From positions 1 through 13,614 of the forward strand of contig CAVOBC010000100.1 of the NCBI GenBank assembly GCA_963693635.1: a stretch of DNA of 13,614 nt, read 5' to 3'. Of this stretch, positions 1-7,419 are shown one piece after another. The position numbers and the translations under genes are program-made. The notes beneath the pieces were generated by a model, which searched no databases, had not been told where the DNA came from, and saw only the letters and a program-made list of their open reading frames with translations. The stretch is from CAVOBC01 sp963693635 (lineage in GTDB: Bacteria; Pseudomonadota; Gammaproteobacteria; Pseudomonadales; Azotimanducaceae). Position 1 is the first letter of the stretch. Every line of letters begins with the position of its first letter.

Positions 1-1268
1 TGCAAGAGCGCGGTCTCAAACGCGCCAGGGTCGGTATGCAGCACGCTCGCGCCCAGGCGGCGAAGTTTGAGGACATTGCGATCCGTCTGCAATTGCTGCT
101 GCTGACTGGCGACACGCGTGTATGGGTCCAGCCACTCATCGGCTTGGTTGCGTGCAAGGGCTGCTACGACCGGGTCGCGCAAGGATGCAACCAGGGGCAG
201 ATGCCGGCCGCGGGCTTCACGGACAGCGCGAATCAACTGGCCGTCCTGGTCTTCCTGATCGAGGTGGGTCATGAAAATGAGGAGGCTGTGTTGGCCGATG
301 TGGCGCTGGGCGGCGAGAAACGCCGCGACATGATTCGGTTGTTCAGGCAGTACCCGTTGAGCGGCGAGCAGATCGCGAATTTGCGCAAGGTGTGGAACCG
401 AGGCTCCGGCACGGAGCAGCGTGCCCGGTTCGTGGCCGTAACACAGCAGACCGACCGTATCGCGGCGCAGCGCCGCGAGTTCGGCGAGTCGCGCCGCCGC
501 GTTCACGAAACGTGCGATGCGGGAGAGTCCACCCGCATCGAAGGCACCGGGAAAGGAAACGTCGATGAGCAGGAACATGTTCAGTTGCTGCTCGTCTGTG
601 AAGCGCCGAATCATGCGTCGGCCACTGCGCGCAGTCGCCTTCCAGTCGATGGCGCGTGGAGGGTCACCCCGCTCGTATTCGCGCAGTGAGTGGAACTCCT
701 GCCCGTGTCCGGCGGCATCACCCTCACGGTCTCCGCGCTCGTGATCGGCGGGGACGTCGGTTCGGTCGTGCAGTCGGCCTGGAATGACGTCGATGTCTTT
801 CTGTGGTGCAAATCGACGTTCCCAGTCGATCAAGCCGAAAGGGCCCCTGACCCGAAGATGGAGATCACCCGTCCTCTGGGCCCCCAGTGCGAGCCCGGTC
901 ACCTGGTTGCGTACAGTTGATCCCTGGTCAGGAACCAGCATTCCAGGCTGCGGGGAGTCGTCGAGGGCAAGGTGCGGACCTTCGATCCAACGCCATTCAA
1001 AGCGTCTGCGGGCGGACGATGGATTCGACACGAAACACCTGACCGCGTGGCCCTGCCCGAGCGCGACGGCCGCTGGCAGTTCGAACTGGCATGAGGGGGC
1101 AAATATTCGGTCATGTCGCCATTCGAGAAAGATGAGGATGACGACAAGCGCTGCGTAGAGATCAAATGGTGTCTCGAGGTGGCGCGGCGACCATAGCGAG
1201 GCAACGTAGAGCAATGTGCCCGTTGCGACAACGACAAGGCCGAAACGGGTCAGATGCAGTCGGGACAT
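1..1268 (-). CDS. DUF58 domain protein, partial (3' end beyond window)
   Basis: My own translation from ATG at 1268 stays open for 422 codons to the window edge; no stop is seen, so the C-terminus is missing. Two hydrophobic stretches lie near residues 9-25 and 37-49. The DUF58 signature is present at residues 196-214 (R-E-Y-E-R-G-D-P-P-R-x-I-D-W-K-A-T-A-R), followed by a VWA-like strand ending in D236-V-S-F-P. That motif is a degenerate metal-site DxSxS with Pro in the last position, so metal binding there is doubtful. The start is supported by GAGGA about 8 bases upstream and a 16-base gap from the moxR stop. DUF58 proteins are almost always paired with MoxR ATPases and are thought to be their membrane partner or client; the exact role is unknown. 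It is the last gene of the operon inside the window; further partners may lie beyond the left edge. Confidence 0.95.
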   Translation of the reverse strand, partial: MSRLHLTRFGLVVVATGTLLYVASLWSPRHLETPFDLYAALVVILIFLEWRHDRIFAPSCQFELPAAVALGQGHAVRCFVSNPSSARRRFEWRWIEGPHLALDDSPQPGMLVPDQGSTVRNQVTGLALGAQRTGDLHLRVRGPFGLIDWERRFAPQKDIDVIPGRLHDRTDVPADHERGDREGDAAGHGQEFHSLREYERGDPPRAIDWKATARSGRRMIRRFTDEQQLNMFLLIDVSFPGAFDAGGLSRIARFVNAAARLAELAALRRDTVGLLCYGHEPGTLLRAGASVPHLAQIRDLLAAQRVLPEQPNHVAAFLAAQRHIGQHSLLIFMTHLDQEDQDGQLIRAVREARGRHLPLVASLRDPVVAALARNQADEWLDPYTRVASQQQQLQTDRNVLKLRRLGASVLHTDPGAFETALL

Positions 1269-1284
1269 GGGGCAGTCCTCAATG

Positions 1285-2247
1285 CTACCCGGCCTCAGGT
1301 TCCGTGCGGGGAACTGGAACGTCGCGCAGGAGGCGCATGGTCAGGGTCATTGGGTCCTCGCCTGCGAGCAGCGCGTCCGCTGCGGGCAACAACCGGTGGG
1401 CGATCACAAACGGCGCGATCGTCTTCACGTGATCGGGTGTTACGTGGTCTTTGCGGTCCATGGCGGCGGCGACGCGGGCCGAGGTCATAAGTGCCAGCAG
1501 GCCGCGGGTTGAGAGCCCGAGGTCGACGTCCCTGCTCTGGCGGGTCGCGACCGCGATGCTGCGGGCAAATTCGTAAATTGCCGGGGCGACGTGTACCTGG
1601 TCAGCTTCCGCCCGTGCGGCGGTGATGAGCGTGTTGTCGATCGAGGAGATCCCCGACACCTTGTCCTCGTAACGGCTGCTCGCCCGGTCGTACGACCGCA
1701 GCACCTCGATTTCGTCGTCAGCCTCCGGGTAGTCGAGCTGGATTTTCATAAGAAAGCGATCGATTTGGGATTCCGGCAGCGGATAGGTGCCTTCGAAGTC
1801 GTGTGGGTTTTGGGTCGCGATCACCAGGAAGTCGGGAGCGAGCAGATAGTGCTCACGGTCAATCGTGATCGCGCGCTCTTCCATCGCCTGGAGCATCGCG
1901 GACTGGGTCTTGGGGCCCGTGCGGTTGATCTCGTCGACGAGCACGACGTCGGCAAAGAGAGGTCCCTCGATCAATTCGAAGCGGTGTGACTCGTCATTAA
2001 AAACGTGGACGCCAGTCATGTCCGATGGCATCAGATCGGCCGTGCACTGGATTCGGCCGAAGCTGCCTCCGAGGGCTTTGGCGAGCGCGCGGGCGAAGAG
2101 CGTCTTACCAAGTCCGGGGTACGCTTCGAGCAGAATATGACCGCGCGCAACCACAGCGATCGTGACGAGAGGGAGAATTTTGTCCATGCCAAACACCGTG
2201 GATGACAAGGCCACTCTTAACTGTGATTGCAGTTGCTGAACGCTCAT
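1285..2247 (-). CDS. MoxR family AAA+ ATPase
   Basis: A 320-residue protein, normal length for MoxR. Walker A is P44-G-L-G-K-T49, the family's PSDMTG box is at 74-79, Walker B is V-L-V-D105-E106, the sensor-1 segment is A-T-Q-N147-P, and the E-S-Q-I-D-R-F stretch (159-165) is the usual MoxR arginine-containing motif. The C-terminal helical lid follows. MoxR ATPases act as chaperone-like remodelling machines, often for VWA-domain or membrane partners; here the partner is most likely the DUF58 protein encoded just downstream. The start ATG overlaps the stop of the DUF4350 gene by 4 bases (ATGA at 2244-2247), which indicates translational coupling. All ATPase residues are present, so the protein should be active. 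The substrate of this particular set is unknown. Confidence 0.97.
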   Translation of the reverse strand: MSVQQLQSQLRVALSSTVFGMDKILPLVTIAVVARGHILLEAYPGLGKTLFARALAKALGGSFGRIQCTADLMPSDMTGVHVFNDESHRFELIEGPLFADVVLVDEINRTGPKTQSAMLQAMEERAITIDREHYLLAPDFLVIATQNPHDFEGTYPLPESQIDRFLMKIQLDYPEADDEIEVLRSYDRASSRYEDKVSGISSIDNTLITAARAEADQVHVAPAIYEFARSIAVATRQSRDVDLGLSTRGLLALMTSARVAAAMDRKDHVTPDHVKTIAPFVIAHRLLPAADALLAGEDPMTLTMRLLRDVPVPRTEPEAG

Positions 2248-3518
2248 AGACGAGTCTCAAGATTGACAATCCGGCGATGCACCTCAAGAGGTCGGACCTT
2301 ATGTTGCCGGGCGATGTCGCTGACCAGGAGCGCATAGTCTTCACGGTCTGCTGCCGACAGTCTGGGATCATCCTGAACGAGGTCGATGACGGTTTCGCCG
2401 GTGATAGGTAGATTGGTTGATTGACGGTAGCGATTGTTGAAACCTCGCAGGAGCTCGGCATTGATTTCCGGGACCCGGGTGTGGCGCGCGAAAAACTGAC
2501 CGGTCTGGCGAATGAAGCGCGCTGTGTCGACATTCGGGACGCGGGGTGAGAGCGGCCCCAGGCGGGCTGCAAACGCGACCATGTAGACCAGCCAGAGAAA
2601 GAGCAGCGCGGCAATGCTCAACTTCAGGCGCGGATCGCTCAAGAACGCGGACGGATCATAAAGCGCTGACAAACCCTGATGAAAGTCATCGAATACCACT
2701 TTGCCCCGTGGTTGAAGGTAGACGTCCAGCAAGTTGTTGATGAGGTTGCCATGACCGGGCTGGGCGATCTGGCCGTTGCTCATAAACCCGCTGTGGGTGA
2801 CGATGAAGACGCCATTCGGGATTGCAGGGGATGCCGCATACACGAGCAGGGGGCGGTCGCCATCCTCTATCAGAGTGACAGCCGAGGCATCCGGGTGGTC
2901 AATATGGATGAAACGCGAATTCGTGACCGGCAGCGTAATCGTGCCCGTGTCTCTGGTCAGCGCGTGCACAGCGGTCGGCGCATAGCGCGCCGGTGCCGGA
3001 GCGTCGTCTTGAAATCTGCGTAGGAACTCCCTTGTTGCCCTGGCGTCGCCGGACGCGATACTCCCTCGTGTACGGCCGGGCGCGTCGGCACCCGCATCCG
3101 GCGGCGCATGCAAGGTCAGTGCTGCGAGCATCACATCGAAGTTGGCGGGGCGCACCTGCGACCAGATCGGTGTGTCATGCAGCGCTGCAAGCAGGAGGAG
3201 CGTATTACCCCTGGCCAACCAGGCACGCAAATGGTCGAATTCGGAGGCTGAGACCTCTGTCTGAAAAGGCCAAACCATCACCAGAACATTGCCTGTTTCG
3301 GGTGTCAGATCGTCGATTGTGGATAATCTGGTGCGAAGCGACCGGGTCTGTAATCCGGCCTGGCGCAGCCAGGTCCAGACAGCAAAGAGCCCGGATTCGC
3401 CCCTGTCGGCAGTGGTTGGCCGCGATTCGATCGCCTGCCTTTCTGGTGGCACAAGCAAGAGGTAAACCACGACTAAGGCGCCAAGAGCGCCCGCGAGGTT
3501 GATCAGTCGATCACTCAT
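2244..3518 (-). CDS. DUF4350 domain membrane protein
   Basis: A 424-residue protein with a hydrophobic N-terminal anchor (about residues 8-23), a long soluble middle and a second membrane helix at about 297-319. The segment S-G-L-F-A-V-W-T-W-L-R-Q-A-G after the first helix is typical of DUF4350, and a Rossmann-like strand L-V-M-V-W-P-F followed by L-R-A-W-L-A-R-G-N-T-L-L-L-L fits the same family. The topology is therefore a periplasm-facing domain between two helices with a cytoplasmic tail of about 100 residues. It overlaps the moxR start and the stop of the DUF4129-like gene by ATGA quartets at 2244-2247 and 3515-3518, so all three are made together. The function is not established; context suggests an envelope complex driven by MoxR. 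Confidence 0.88.
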   Translation of the reverse strand: MSDRLINLAGALGALVVVYLLLVPPERQAIESRPTTADRGESGLFAVWTWLRQAGLQTRSLRTRLSTIDDLTPETGNVLVMVWPFQTEVSASEFDHLRAWLARGNTLLLLAALHDTPIWSQVRPANFDVMLAALTLHAPPDAGADAPGRTRGSIASGDARATREFLRRFQDDAPAPARYAPTAVHALTRDTGTITLPVTNSRFIHIDHPDASAVTLIEDGDRPLLVYAASPAIPNGVFIVTHSGFMSNGQIAQPGHGNLINNLLDVYLQPRGKVVFDDFHQGLSALYDPSAFLSDPRLKLSIAALLFLWLVYMVAFAARLGPLSPRVPNVDTARFIRQTGQFFARHTRVPEINAELLRGFNNRYRQSTNLPITGETVIDLVQDDPRLSAADREDYALLVSDIARQHKVRPLEVHRRIVNLETRL

Positions 3519-4201
3519 GTTTGTCGGGTGCCGGGGTCGTCGGAGACGAGGGCGGTCAGTTCTTCGGTCAGCGTCTGGCGTTGCGCCGTGTCTGGCGCTT
3601 CGCGGCCATAGAGCGAAGTGTCAACGCCATGCGAGAGGCGGGCGAAGGCTTGCGTCAGGGTTCCTGGGGATTGGGCAAGGGCCCGCGCGATCTCGGCACT
3701 GGTCAGGGTCCGGACGCGGTGGACCACGCCCTGCTGCTCGAGTCCATCCAGCCACAACCGGTAGAGCGCGATGAAGTGCGTCGGCAATGACGACTCCCGG
3801 ATGCCGGGTACTGCCGCCGCAGAAGGGTTTGCAATTGGTGGCGCGCGCCGCCTACCGAGGATGAAACCGAGGGCGTAGAAGGCGGCGACTGATCCGAGTA
3901 ATGCAAGGCTTCCCCAGGCGAAGGCCTTGACGATTTCCGGGTTGTCGAGCAACCATCGAACGAGTGGGCGCAAAACCTCTGAACCCGGGTCCGCATCACC
4001 TAATTGTTGCTGGGCCCATTGGAAGAAGCGTTCAAGCAGACCAGGTACTTCGGGTTCGGTGTCCAGTCCGGTGGTTATGTGGAGCAGTTCAGACGCGTCA
4101 AGCTCATAGCGACCGAGATTTGCGTCCACCGTTTCGCTCAGGCGCGCGGCCGCGAGCAGCACGGGATCGGGAGTTGGAATGTCGGGGGAATTGTTTGCCA
4201 T
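3515..4201 (-). CDS. DUF4129-like single-pass membrane protein
   Basis: A 228-residue protein with one clear membrane helix at about 93-115 (W-G-S-L-A-L-L-G-S-V-A-A-F), a soluble N-terminal half rich in acidic residues, and a C-terminal half carrying L-T-S-A-E-I-A-R-A-L and a later S-L-Y-G-R-E-A-P-D. These two motifs match the pattern of DUF4129 C-terminal domains (LTxxExxRxL, then a YG-x-x-x-P segment). No signal peptide precedes the helix, so the N-terminal half probably faces out in the N-out, C-in sense, though topology is inference. The ribosome site is poor (only CCCTA before ATG); with the upstream stop 5 bases away, coupling to the preceding gene is likely. Sits directly before the DUF4350 gene, as in other MoxR operons. 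Confidence 0.8.
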   Translation of the reverse strand: MANNSPDIPTPDPVLLAAARLSETVDANLGRYELDASELLHITTGLDTEPEVPGLLERFFQWAQQQLGDADPGSEVLRPLVRWLLDNPEIVKAFAWGSLALLGSVAAFYALGFILGRRRAPPIANPSAAAVPGIRESSLPTHFIALYRLWLDGLEQQGVVHRVRTLTSAEIARALAQSPGTLTQAFARLSHGVDTSLYGREAPDTAQRQTLTEELTALVSDDPGTRQT

Positions 4202-4206
4202 TAGGG

Positions 4207-4950
4207 TTAAAGGTTGTCGATTGCATCCTCGAGGTCTTCGCCCTCGCGCCGCATTCGCAGATCATGCATGAGGGCGAGACCCACGCAGATCAAAAGGGGC
4301 TGAACCAGGGGTCCAAGCAGAACGCTCATCATCGTCGTTAGACGAATCAGATCAATCATTTCTGCCCCGAGGATAGTGCCAACGGCACCGGCGAGGATGC
4401 CGATCACGAGATAGACGCCCGTGAAGAGCATCCCGGCGATGGTAATGATGATCGAGGAGCGCCACCAGTTGCCCCAGACGAGCGCGTGGCTTTTTCGCAG
4501 CGCGTCGAAGACCCCGTCGCCGTCGAGCACGATCAGATAATTGCCTAACACCAGGGTGATCATCAGGATGACGCCAGGCACCAGCAGGAGCAAAACGCCG
4601 CCAGCGACCGCGAGCGTGTAGCAAAGGAAATAACCAAGGACCGGCAGGTAGCACGGCAGGGTGGCGCCGAGGGCCTCTCGGGTCGTGTACGGATCATCGT
4701 TCGCTACGCCCCAGACAACGAACACCATCATCGTGTAGCCGTAGATACCGATCAGACCGGGCAGCAGGTTGCTGGCGATGCCCAACCCGTCGCGGCCCGA
4801 TTGCACCAGCACAATGGATGCCAGGTAGCCAACCAGACCAGCGACAGCGATGATGGAGATGATCGGGAGCATCCGAAGGAAACTTCGAAGGTAAAGGCGG
4901 ACACCATCGTCAAGAATCCTGCCAATTCCCTGGGGTGAATCGGATAGCAT
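4207..4950 (-). CDS. multi-pass membrane protein, first gene of the MoxR operon
   Basis: A 247-residue very hydrophobic protein with about five to six membrane helices (near 30-50, 60-82, 100-135, 165-190 and 205-230) and charged ends. It starts with an amphipathic segment (G-I-G-R-I-L-D-D-G-V-R-L-Y) and has a central A-L-R-K-S-H-A-L-V-W-G-N-W-W-R-S, a pattern seen in YciC/BPSS1780/GDPDM-like integral membrane proteins, where A-L-x-x-S-x-x-L-V-x-G-x-W-W recurs. The family name is therefore a resemblance, not a firm call. AAGGA lies 8 bases before ATG 4950, a good ribosome site. It leads the operon, 5 bases from the DUF4129-like gene, and may be a scaffold or permease-like partner of the MoxR complex. 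Confidence 0.85.
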   Translation of the reverse strand: MLSDSPQGIGRILDDGVRLYLRSFLRMLPIISIIAVAGLVGYLASIVLVQSGRDGLGIASNLLPGLIGIYGYTMMVFVVWGVANDDPYTTREALGATLPCYLPVLGYFLCYTLAVAGGVLLLLVPGVILMITLVLGNYLIVLDGDGVFDALRKSHALVWGNWWRSSIIITIAGMLFTGVYLVIGILAGAVGTILGAEMIDLIRLTTMMSVLLGPLVQPLLICVGLALMHDLRMRREGEDLEDAIDNL

Positions 4951-5029
4951 CGGCGGTCCTTCAAAATCCAGTTCATGCTAACCATCCTGAATTGGTTATA
5001 CAATCGGCCCTCCAAGCTCGGAGTCGCCC
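4951..5029. promoter_or_regulatory. divergent promoter region with dyad
   Basis: This 79-base gap separates the minus-strand MoxR operon from the plus-strand gene at 5030, so promoters for both should lie here. The AT-rich core gives TACAAT at 4999-5004 for the plus strand and TATAAC (complement of 4995-5000) for the minus strand; each matches the -10 consensus at five of six positions. No convincing -35 is visible for either. A perfect 6-base dyad, TAACCA at 4979-4984 and TGGTTA at 4993-4998 with an 8-base spacer, overlaps the minus-strand -10 and abuts the plus-strand one, as an operator would. The promoters are inferred from sequence only. Confidence 0.4.
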
Positions 5030-5497
5030 TTGCAGAACCTCAGACGAACCTGGTCCGGGACCACCCGCCTCCTGACAGGCGTCGCCGCGATGCTGGTTGT
5101 TTCCGTGCCCATGTATGGGGCCACCACCGGTGAGGGCGAGCAAGGCGCGGGGCTGTCTGAGTGGGTGACGTGCGGCGTCTTCTACCGCATCGTCGCGGCG
5201 TCCCTCATGTCTCGATCCCGAAGGACGGGCGCTGACCTTGACGCGTTAACCGAGGACGCCCGGTCGCTGTTGAACACGGCGATGAGTGCCGGAAAACGCA
5301 TCGCGCAAACGACAGACACAGACTTCGATGCGGTCTGGAAGACCGAGTTCCAATATCAAATTGATATTATAGGGGGAAGCTACCGGGACGTCAGGCGTTT
5401 GAAGTTGCGGTTTGAAGACGACTGCAAGTCCTTACTGTTGGATGCCTCTTCTGCGTCGCTTCGCGAGGAAGAATTGCGGCCACAAGCCGAGGTGTGA
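5030..5497 (+). CDS. small secreted protein of unknown function
   Basis: A 155-residue product read from TTG 5030, chosen because GGAG lies 6 bases upstream and because this start gives a complete signal peptide: basic n-region (R5-R6 and R13), hydrophobic core G17-V28 and a probable cleavage site after A31. A start at ATG 5090 would delete most of that signal. The mature protein is mostly helical by composition, with two cysteines (C48 in T-C-G-V-F-Y-R, C132 in D-D-C-K-S) that could form a disulfide in the periplasm. I do not recognise a family; a helical region with an early Cys-x-x-x-Tyr is common in small uncharacterised proteobacterial periplasmic proteins. It is divergent from the MoxR operon and may share its control region. 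Confidence 0.75.
   Translation: MQNLRRTWSGTTRLLTGVAAMLVVSVPMYGATTGEGEQGAGLSEWVTCGVFYRIVAASLMSRSRRTGADLDALTEDARSLLNTAMSAGKRIAQTTDTDFDAVWKTEFQYQIDIIGGSYRDVRRLKLRFEDDCKSLLLDASSASLREEELRPQAEV
5353..5367. repeat. AT-rich perfect palindrome inside a gene
   Basis: ATATCAA and TTGATAT flank a single central A; the outer A5352/T5368 pair extends it to 17 bases. It lies in the coding region of the small secreted protein (residues Q-Y-Q-I-D-I-I) and stands out from the GC-rich surroundings. It may be chance codon choice or a protein-binding site. Confidence 0.5.
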
Positions 5498-5534
5498 TTG
5501 TATGCCGGTAGTCGAATTCAGCGTCGCCTTTTGC

Positions 5535-5555
5535 GGGGTTGGGGCGGGGTCAGGG
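5535..5555 (+). other. putative G-quadruplex motif
   Basis: Four G-runs (GGGG, GGGG, GGGG, GGG) are separated by loops TT, C and TCA on the plus strand, which fits the canonical four-run G-quadruplex pattern with very short loops. It lies in the 147-base gap between the small secreted protein and the isomerase, about 90 bases before the isomerase start, so it could fold in the DNA coding strand or in a leader RNA. No promoter could be placed confidently in this gap. Folding is a prediction from pattern only. Confidence 0.5.
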
Positions 5556-5644
5556 TCTGGTCCGGCGCGCGATCGTTAACAGACATGAGATATGCCCAGT
5601 AGTGGCCCATGCAAAGGGTCCGCCGGGCTGGAACTGAGGAGCCT

Positions 5645-6430
5645 ATGGACTACGAATTTATTGACTTTGATATCTCTGGCCGTGTTGCAACCATAACGCT
5701 GAACCAGCCGCAGGTGCTCAATGCACTGACAGCACCGATGGTGGCCGAAGTGTCCCATGCGGTTTCTGCGGCAACCAGTGCCGATGCCGGAGCTCGATGT
5801 TTGTTGCTGACCGGCGCGGGCCGGGCGTTTTGTGCCGGCGCCAACCTGCAGGAGCGGGGCGAGCACGCGGATGGTCCGCCAACGGCATCGGTCCTCGATA
5901 CGCACTATCACCCACTCCTGAACAAACTGAGGGATCTGACGATTCCGTTTGTCACTGCCGTCAATGGCCCGGCCGTCGGTGTCGGCATGAGTTTTGCGGT
6001 GATGGCCGACATCGTGATTGCCGCGAAGAGCGCGTACTTTCTGCAGGCGTTCGCCAACATTGGCCTAGTCCCTGACGGCGGCGCGACTTATTACCTGCCG
6101 CGCATCATCGGCTGGCGGCGTGCCATGGAGTTGTCGCTACTCGCTGAGCGACTGCCAGCGGACCAGGCGTTGTCCTGGGGGCTTGTCACAAGAGTTGTCG
6201 ATGATGCTGATTTGATGGTAGAGGCGCGCGGCGTCGCAGAGAAGCTTGCGTCCGGGCCCATGTCGCTGGGCTTGATTCGGCGCGCGTACTGGGAGACCTT
6301 CAACAATAGTTTCAACGAGCAACTACAACTTGAGTCGAGGCTTCAGTCACAGGCTGGACGGTCCGGCGATAATGCGGAAGGTGTGCGCGCCTTTCTGGAA
6401 AAGCGTCCCCCCGCTTTCAAAGGAAAATAG
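5645..6430 (+). CDS. enoyl-CoA hydratase/isomerase family protein, PaaG-type isomerase
   Basis: A 261-residue crotonase-fold enzyme of normal length. Start ATG 5645 is chosen over an in-frame ATG at 5609 because GAGGAG lies just upstream and the family begins at this point. The oxyanion-hole segments are C-A-G-A-N-L (with preceding G-A-G-R-A-F) and N-G-P-A-V-G-V-G. The two glutamates of true hydratases are absent: S116 and F136 sit at those positions. D144, in G-L-V-P-D-G-G, occupies the acid site used by delta3-delta2 enoyl-CoA isomerases and by PaaG. A double-bond isomerase acting on an unsaturated or ring-derived acyl-CoA is thus more likely than a hydratase. The C-terminus R-A-F-L-E-K-R-P-P-A-F-K-G-K is typical of the family. 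It is the first of three co-directional enzyme genes; the substrate is unknown. Confidence 0.92.
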   Translation: MDYEFIDFDISGRVATITLNQPQVLNALTAPMVAEVSHAVSAATSADAGARCLLLTGAGRAFCAGANLQERGEHADGPPTASVLDTHYHPLLNKLRDLTIPFVTAVNGPAVGVGMSFAVMADIVIAAKSAYFLQAFANIGLVPDGGATYYLPRIIGWRRAMELSLLAERLPADQALSWGLVTRVVDDADLMVEARGVAEKLASGPMSLGLIRRAYWETFNNSFNEQLQLESRLQSQAGRSGDNAEGVRAFLEKRPPAFKGK

Positions 6431-6498
6431 CTTCACTGTCAAAATAGTTGTTCACTGGAGGAACCGCCTTCACCGGAGAACAGCTTTTACGGAAAATG

Positions 6499-6514
6499 CC
6501 ACCAGGGGTGGTGG
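6499..6514 (+). repeat. short hairpin before the hydratase gene
   Basis: CCACCA and TGGTGG form a perfect 6-base stem with a GGGG loop, about 40 bases before the next start codon. It has no T-tract, so it is not a classical terminator. It could be a leader hairpin or chance in the 124-base gap between the isomerase and hydratase genes; I see no other convincing signal in that gap. Confidence 0.3.
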
Positions 6515-6554
6515 GCGGTGCGCAACGAACCAAATGACTAAAGAGGACGCGAAG

Positions 6555-7319
6555 ATGAGTGAACGAGGACCCTGGGCGAAGGCGCTGTTCGATGCAGTGA
6601 GCGCCGGCAAAGACAAGCCGGTCTTATCGGGTGACCATGAAGGCGTCACCCTTGATTTCGCCTATGCGGTGCAGAAGGACTATCTTTCGCTACGCTGCGA
6701 TGGGGGCGACAGTGTCTCCGGATATAAGGGTGCCCTGACTGCCGCGGGCGGTCAAAAGAACTTTGGCATCGACCATGCGTTGACCGGGGTCTTACTGGCA
6801 TCGGGTGAGGTCAGTGACGGCGCCACGGTGGATCCCGTCGGATTCACACAGATGGCGATGGAAACCGAACTTGGCTACGAGGTCTCGCGGACGGTCAGTT
6901 CGCCGCTCGGGGCCGATGATGATTTACCGATTGGAAAAGTTCGGATGATGATCGAATTTGCGGATCTCGGATTTGCAGACAAGGCGGCGATGAACGTTTA
7001 TGACCTGGTTGCCGGCAATTCTGGCCAGGCTATGTATCTCAAAGGACCGGAAATCGACAAGACGGTCAACCTCGATGAGGTTCAGGTCACGTTGCGCCAC
7101 AACGGCAGCGAGCTTCACGTTGGGGTGGGCACCGACTCGCTCGGTTCGCAATACGACGCGCTTCGTTTCCTGATCAATCAGACGGTCGCGCAGGGCTACG
7201 TCATCGAACCGGGCCAGGTGTTGATCACGGGCGCGCTCGGCGGCCCGGAACCAGGGACGCCTGGCAGCTACGAGGCGGAGTACCACGGTCTTGGCATAGT
7301 GACTTTCACCGTCGCCTAG
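6555..7319 (+). CDS. 2-keto-4-pentenoate hydratase family enzyme (MhpD-like)
   Basis: A 254-residue protein from ATG 6555, preceded by AGAGGA at 7 bases; the frame is open further upstream but the earlier part overlaps the isomerase gene and is not family-like. Features of the MhpD/fumarylacetoacetate-hydrolase fold: A-Y-A-V-Q near residue 36, G-Y-K58-G-A-L-T, Q-K-N-F-G-I, the metal-ligand pair M-E103-T-E105 and a further E134 in M-I-E-F-A-D. These correspond to the lysine and three glutamates of E. coli MhpD. Such enzymes hydrate 2-hydroxydienoates in meta-cleavage of aromatic compounds, or cleave related 2-keto acids, with Mg2+ or Mn2+. The exact substrate is not fixed; the neighbouring isomerase and SDR point to degradation of a ring or a branched acid, but no ring-cleavage dioxygenase is present here. 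Confidence 0.88.
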   Translation: MSERGPWAKALFDAVSAGKDKPVLSGDHEGVTLDFAYAVQKDYLSLRCDGGDSVSGYKGALTAAGGQKNFGIDHALTGVLLASGEVSDGATVDPVGFTQMAMETELGYEVSRTVSSPLGADDDLPIGKVRMMIEFADLGFADKAAMNVYDLVAGNSGQAMYLKGPEIDKTVNLDEVQVTLRHNGSELHVGVGTDSLGSQYDALRFLINQTVAQGYVIEPGQVLITGALGGPEPGTPGSYEAEYHGLGIVTFTVA

Positions 7320-7419
7320 CAGCATCTCACGCCGCCGGATTACCGCGCTGTCGCGCAGAGACCTCAAGGCAGCCTATTTGCTTTAGTTCCATGAAAGTCT
7401 GCCAATAAAAGGGACGTGC

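Noticed and set aside
36..689. Long plus-strand open frame opposite the DUF58 gene
   Set aside because: The minus strand here encodes a clear DUF58 protein; the plus frame has no recognisable domain and is a GC-rich shadow.
5609..5644. Upstream ATG start for the isomerase
   Set aside because: The extra 12 residues do not fit the family and the GAGGAG site serves ATG 5645.
6330..6554. Upstream extension of the hydratase frame
   Set aside because: It overlaps the isomerase gene in another frame, is not family-like, and ATG 6555 has a good ribosome site.
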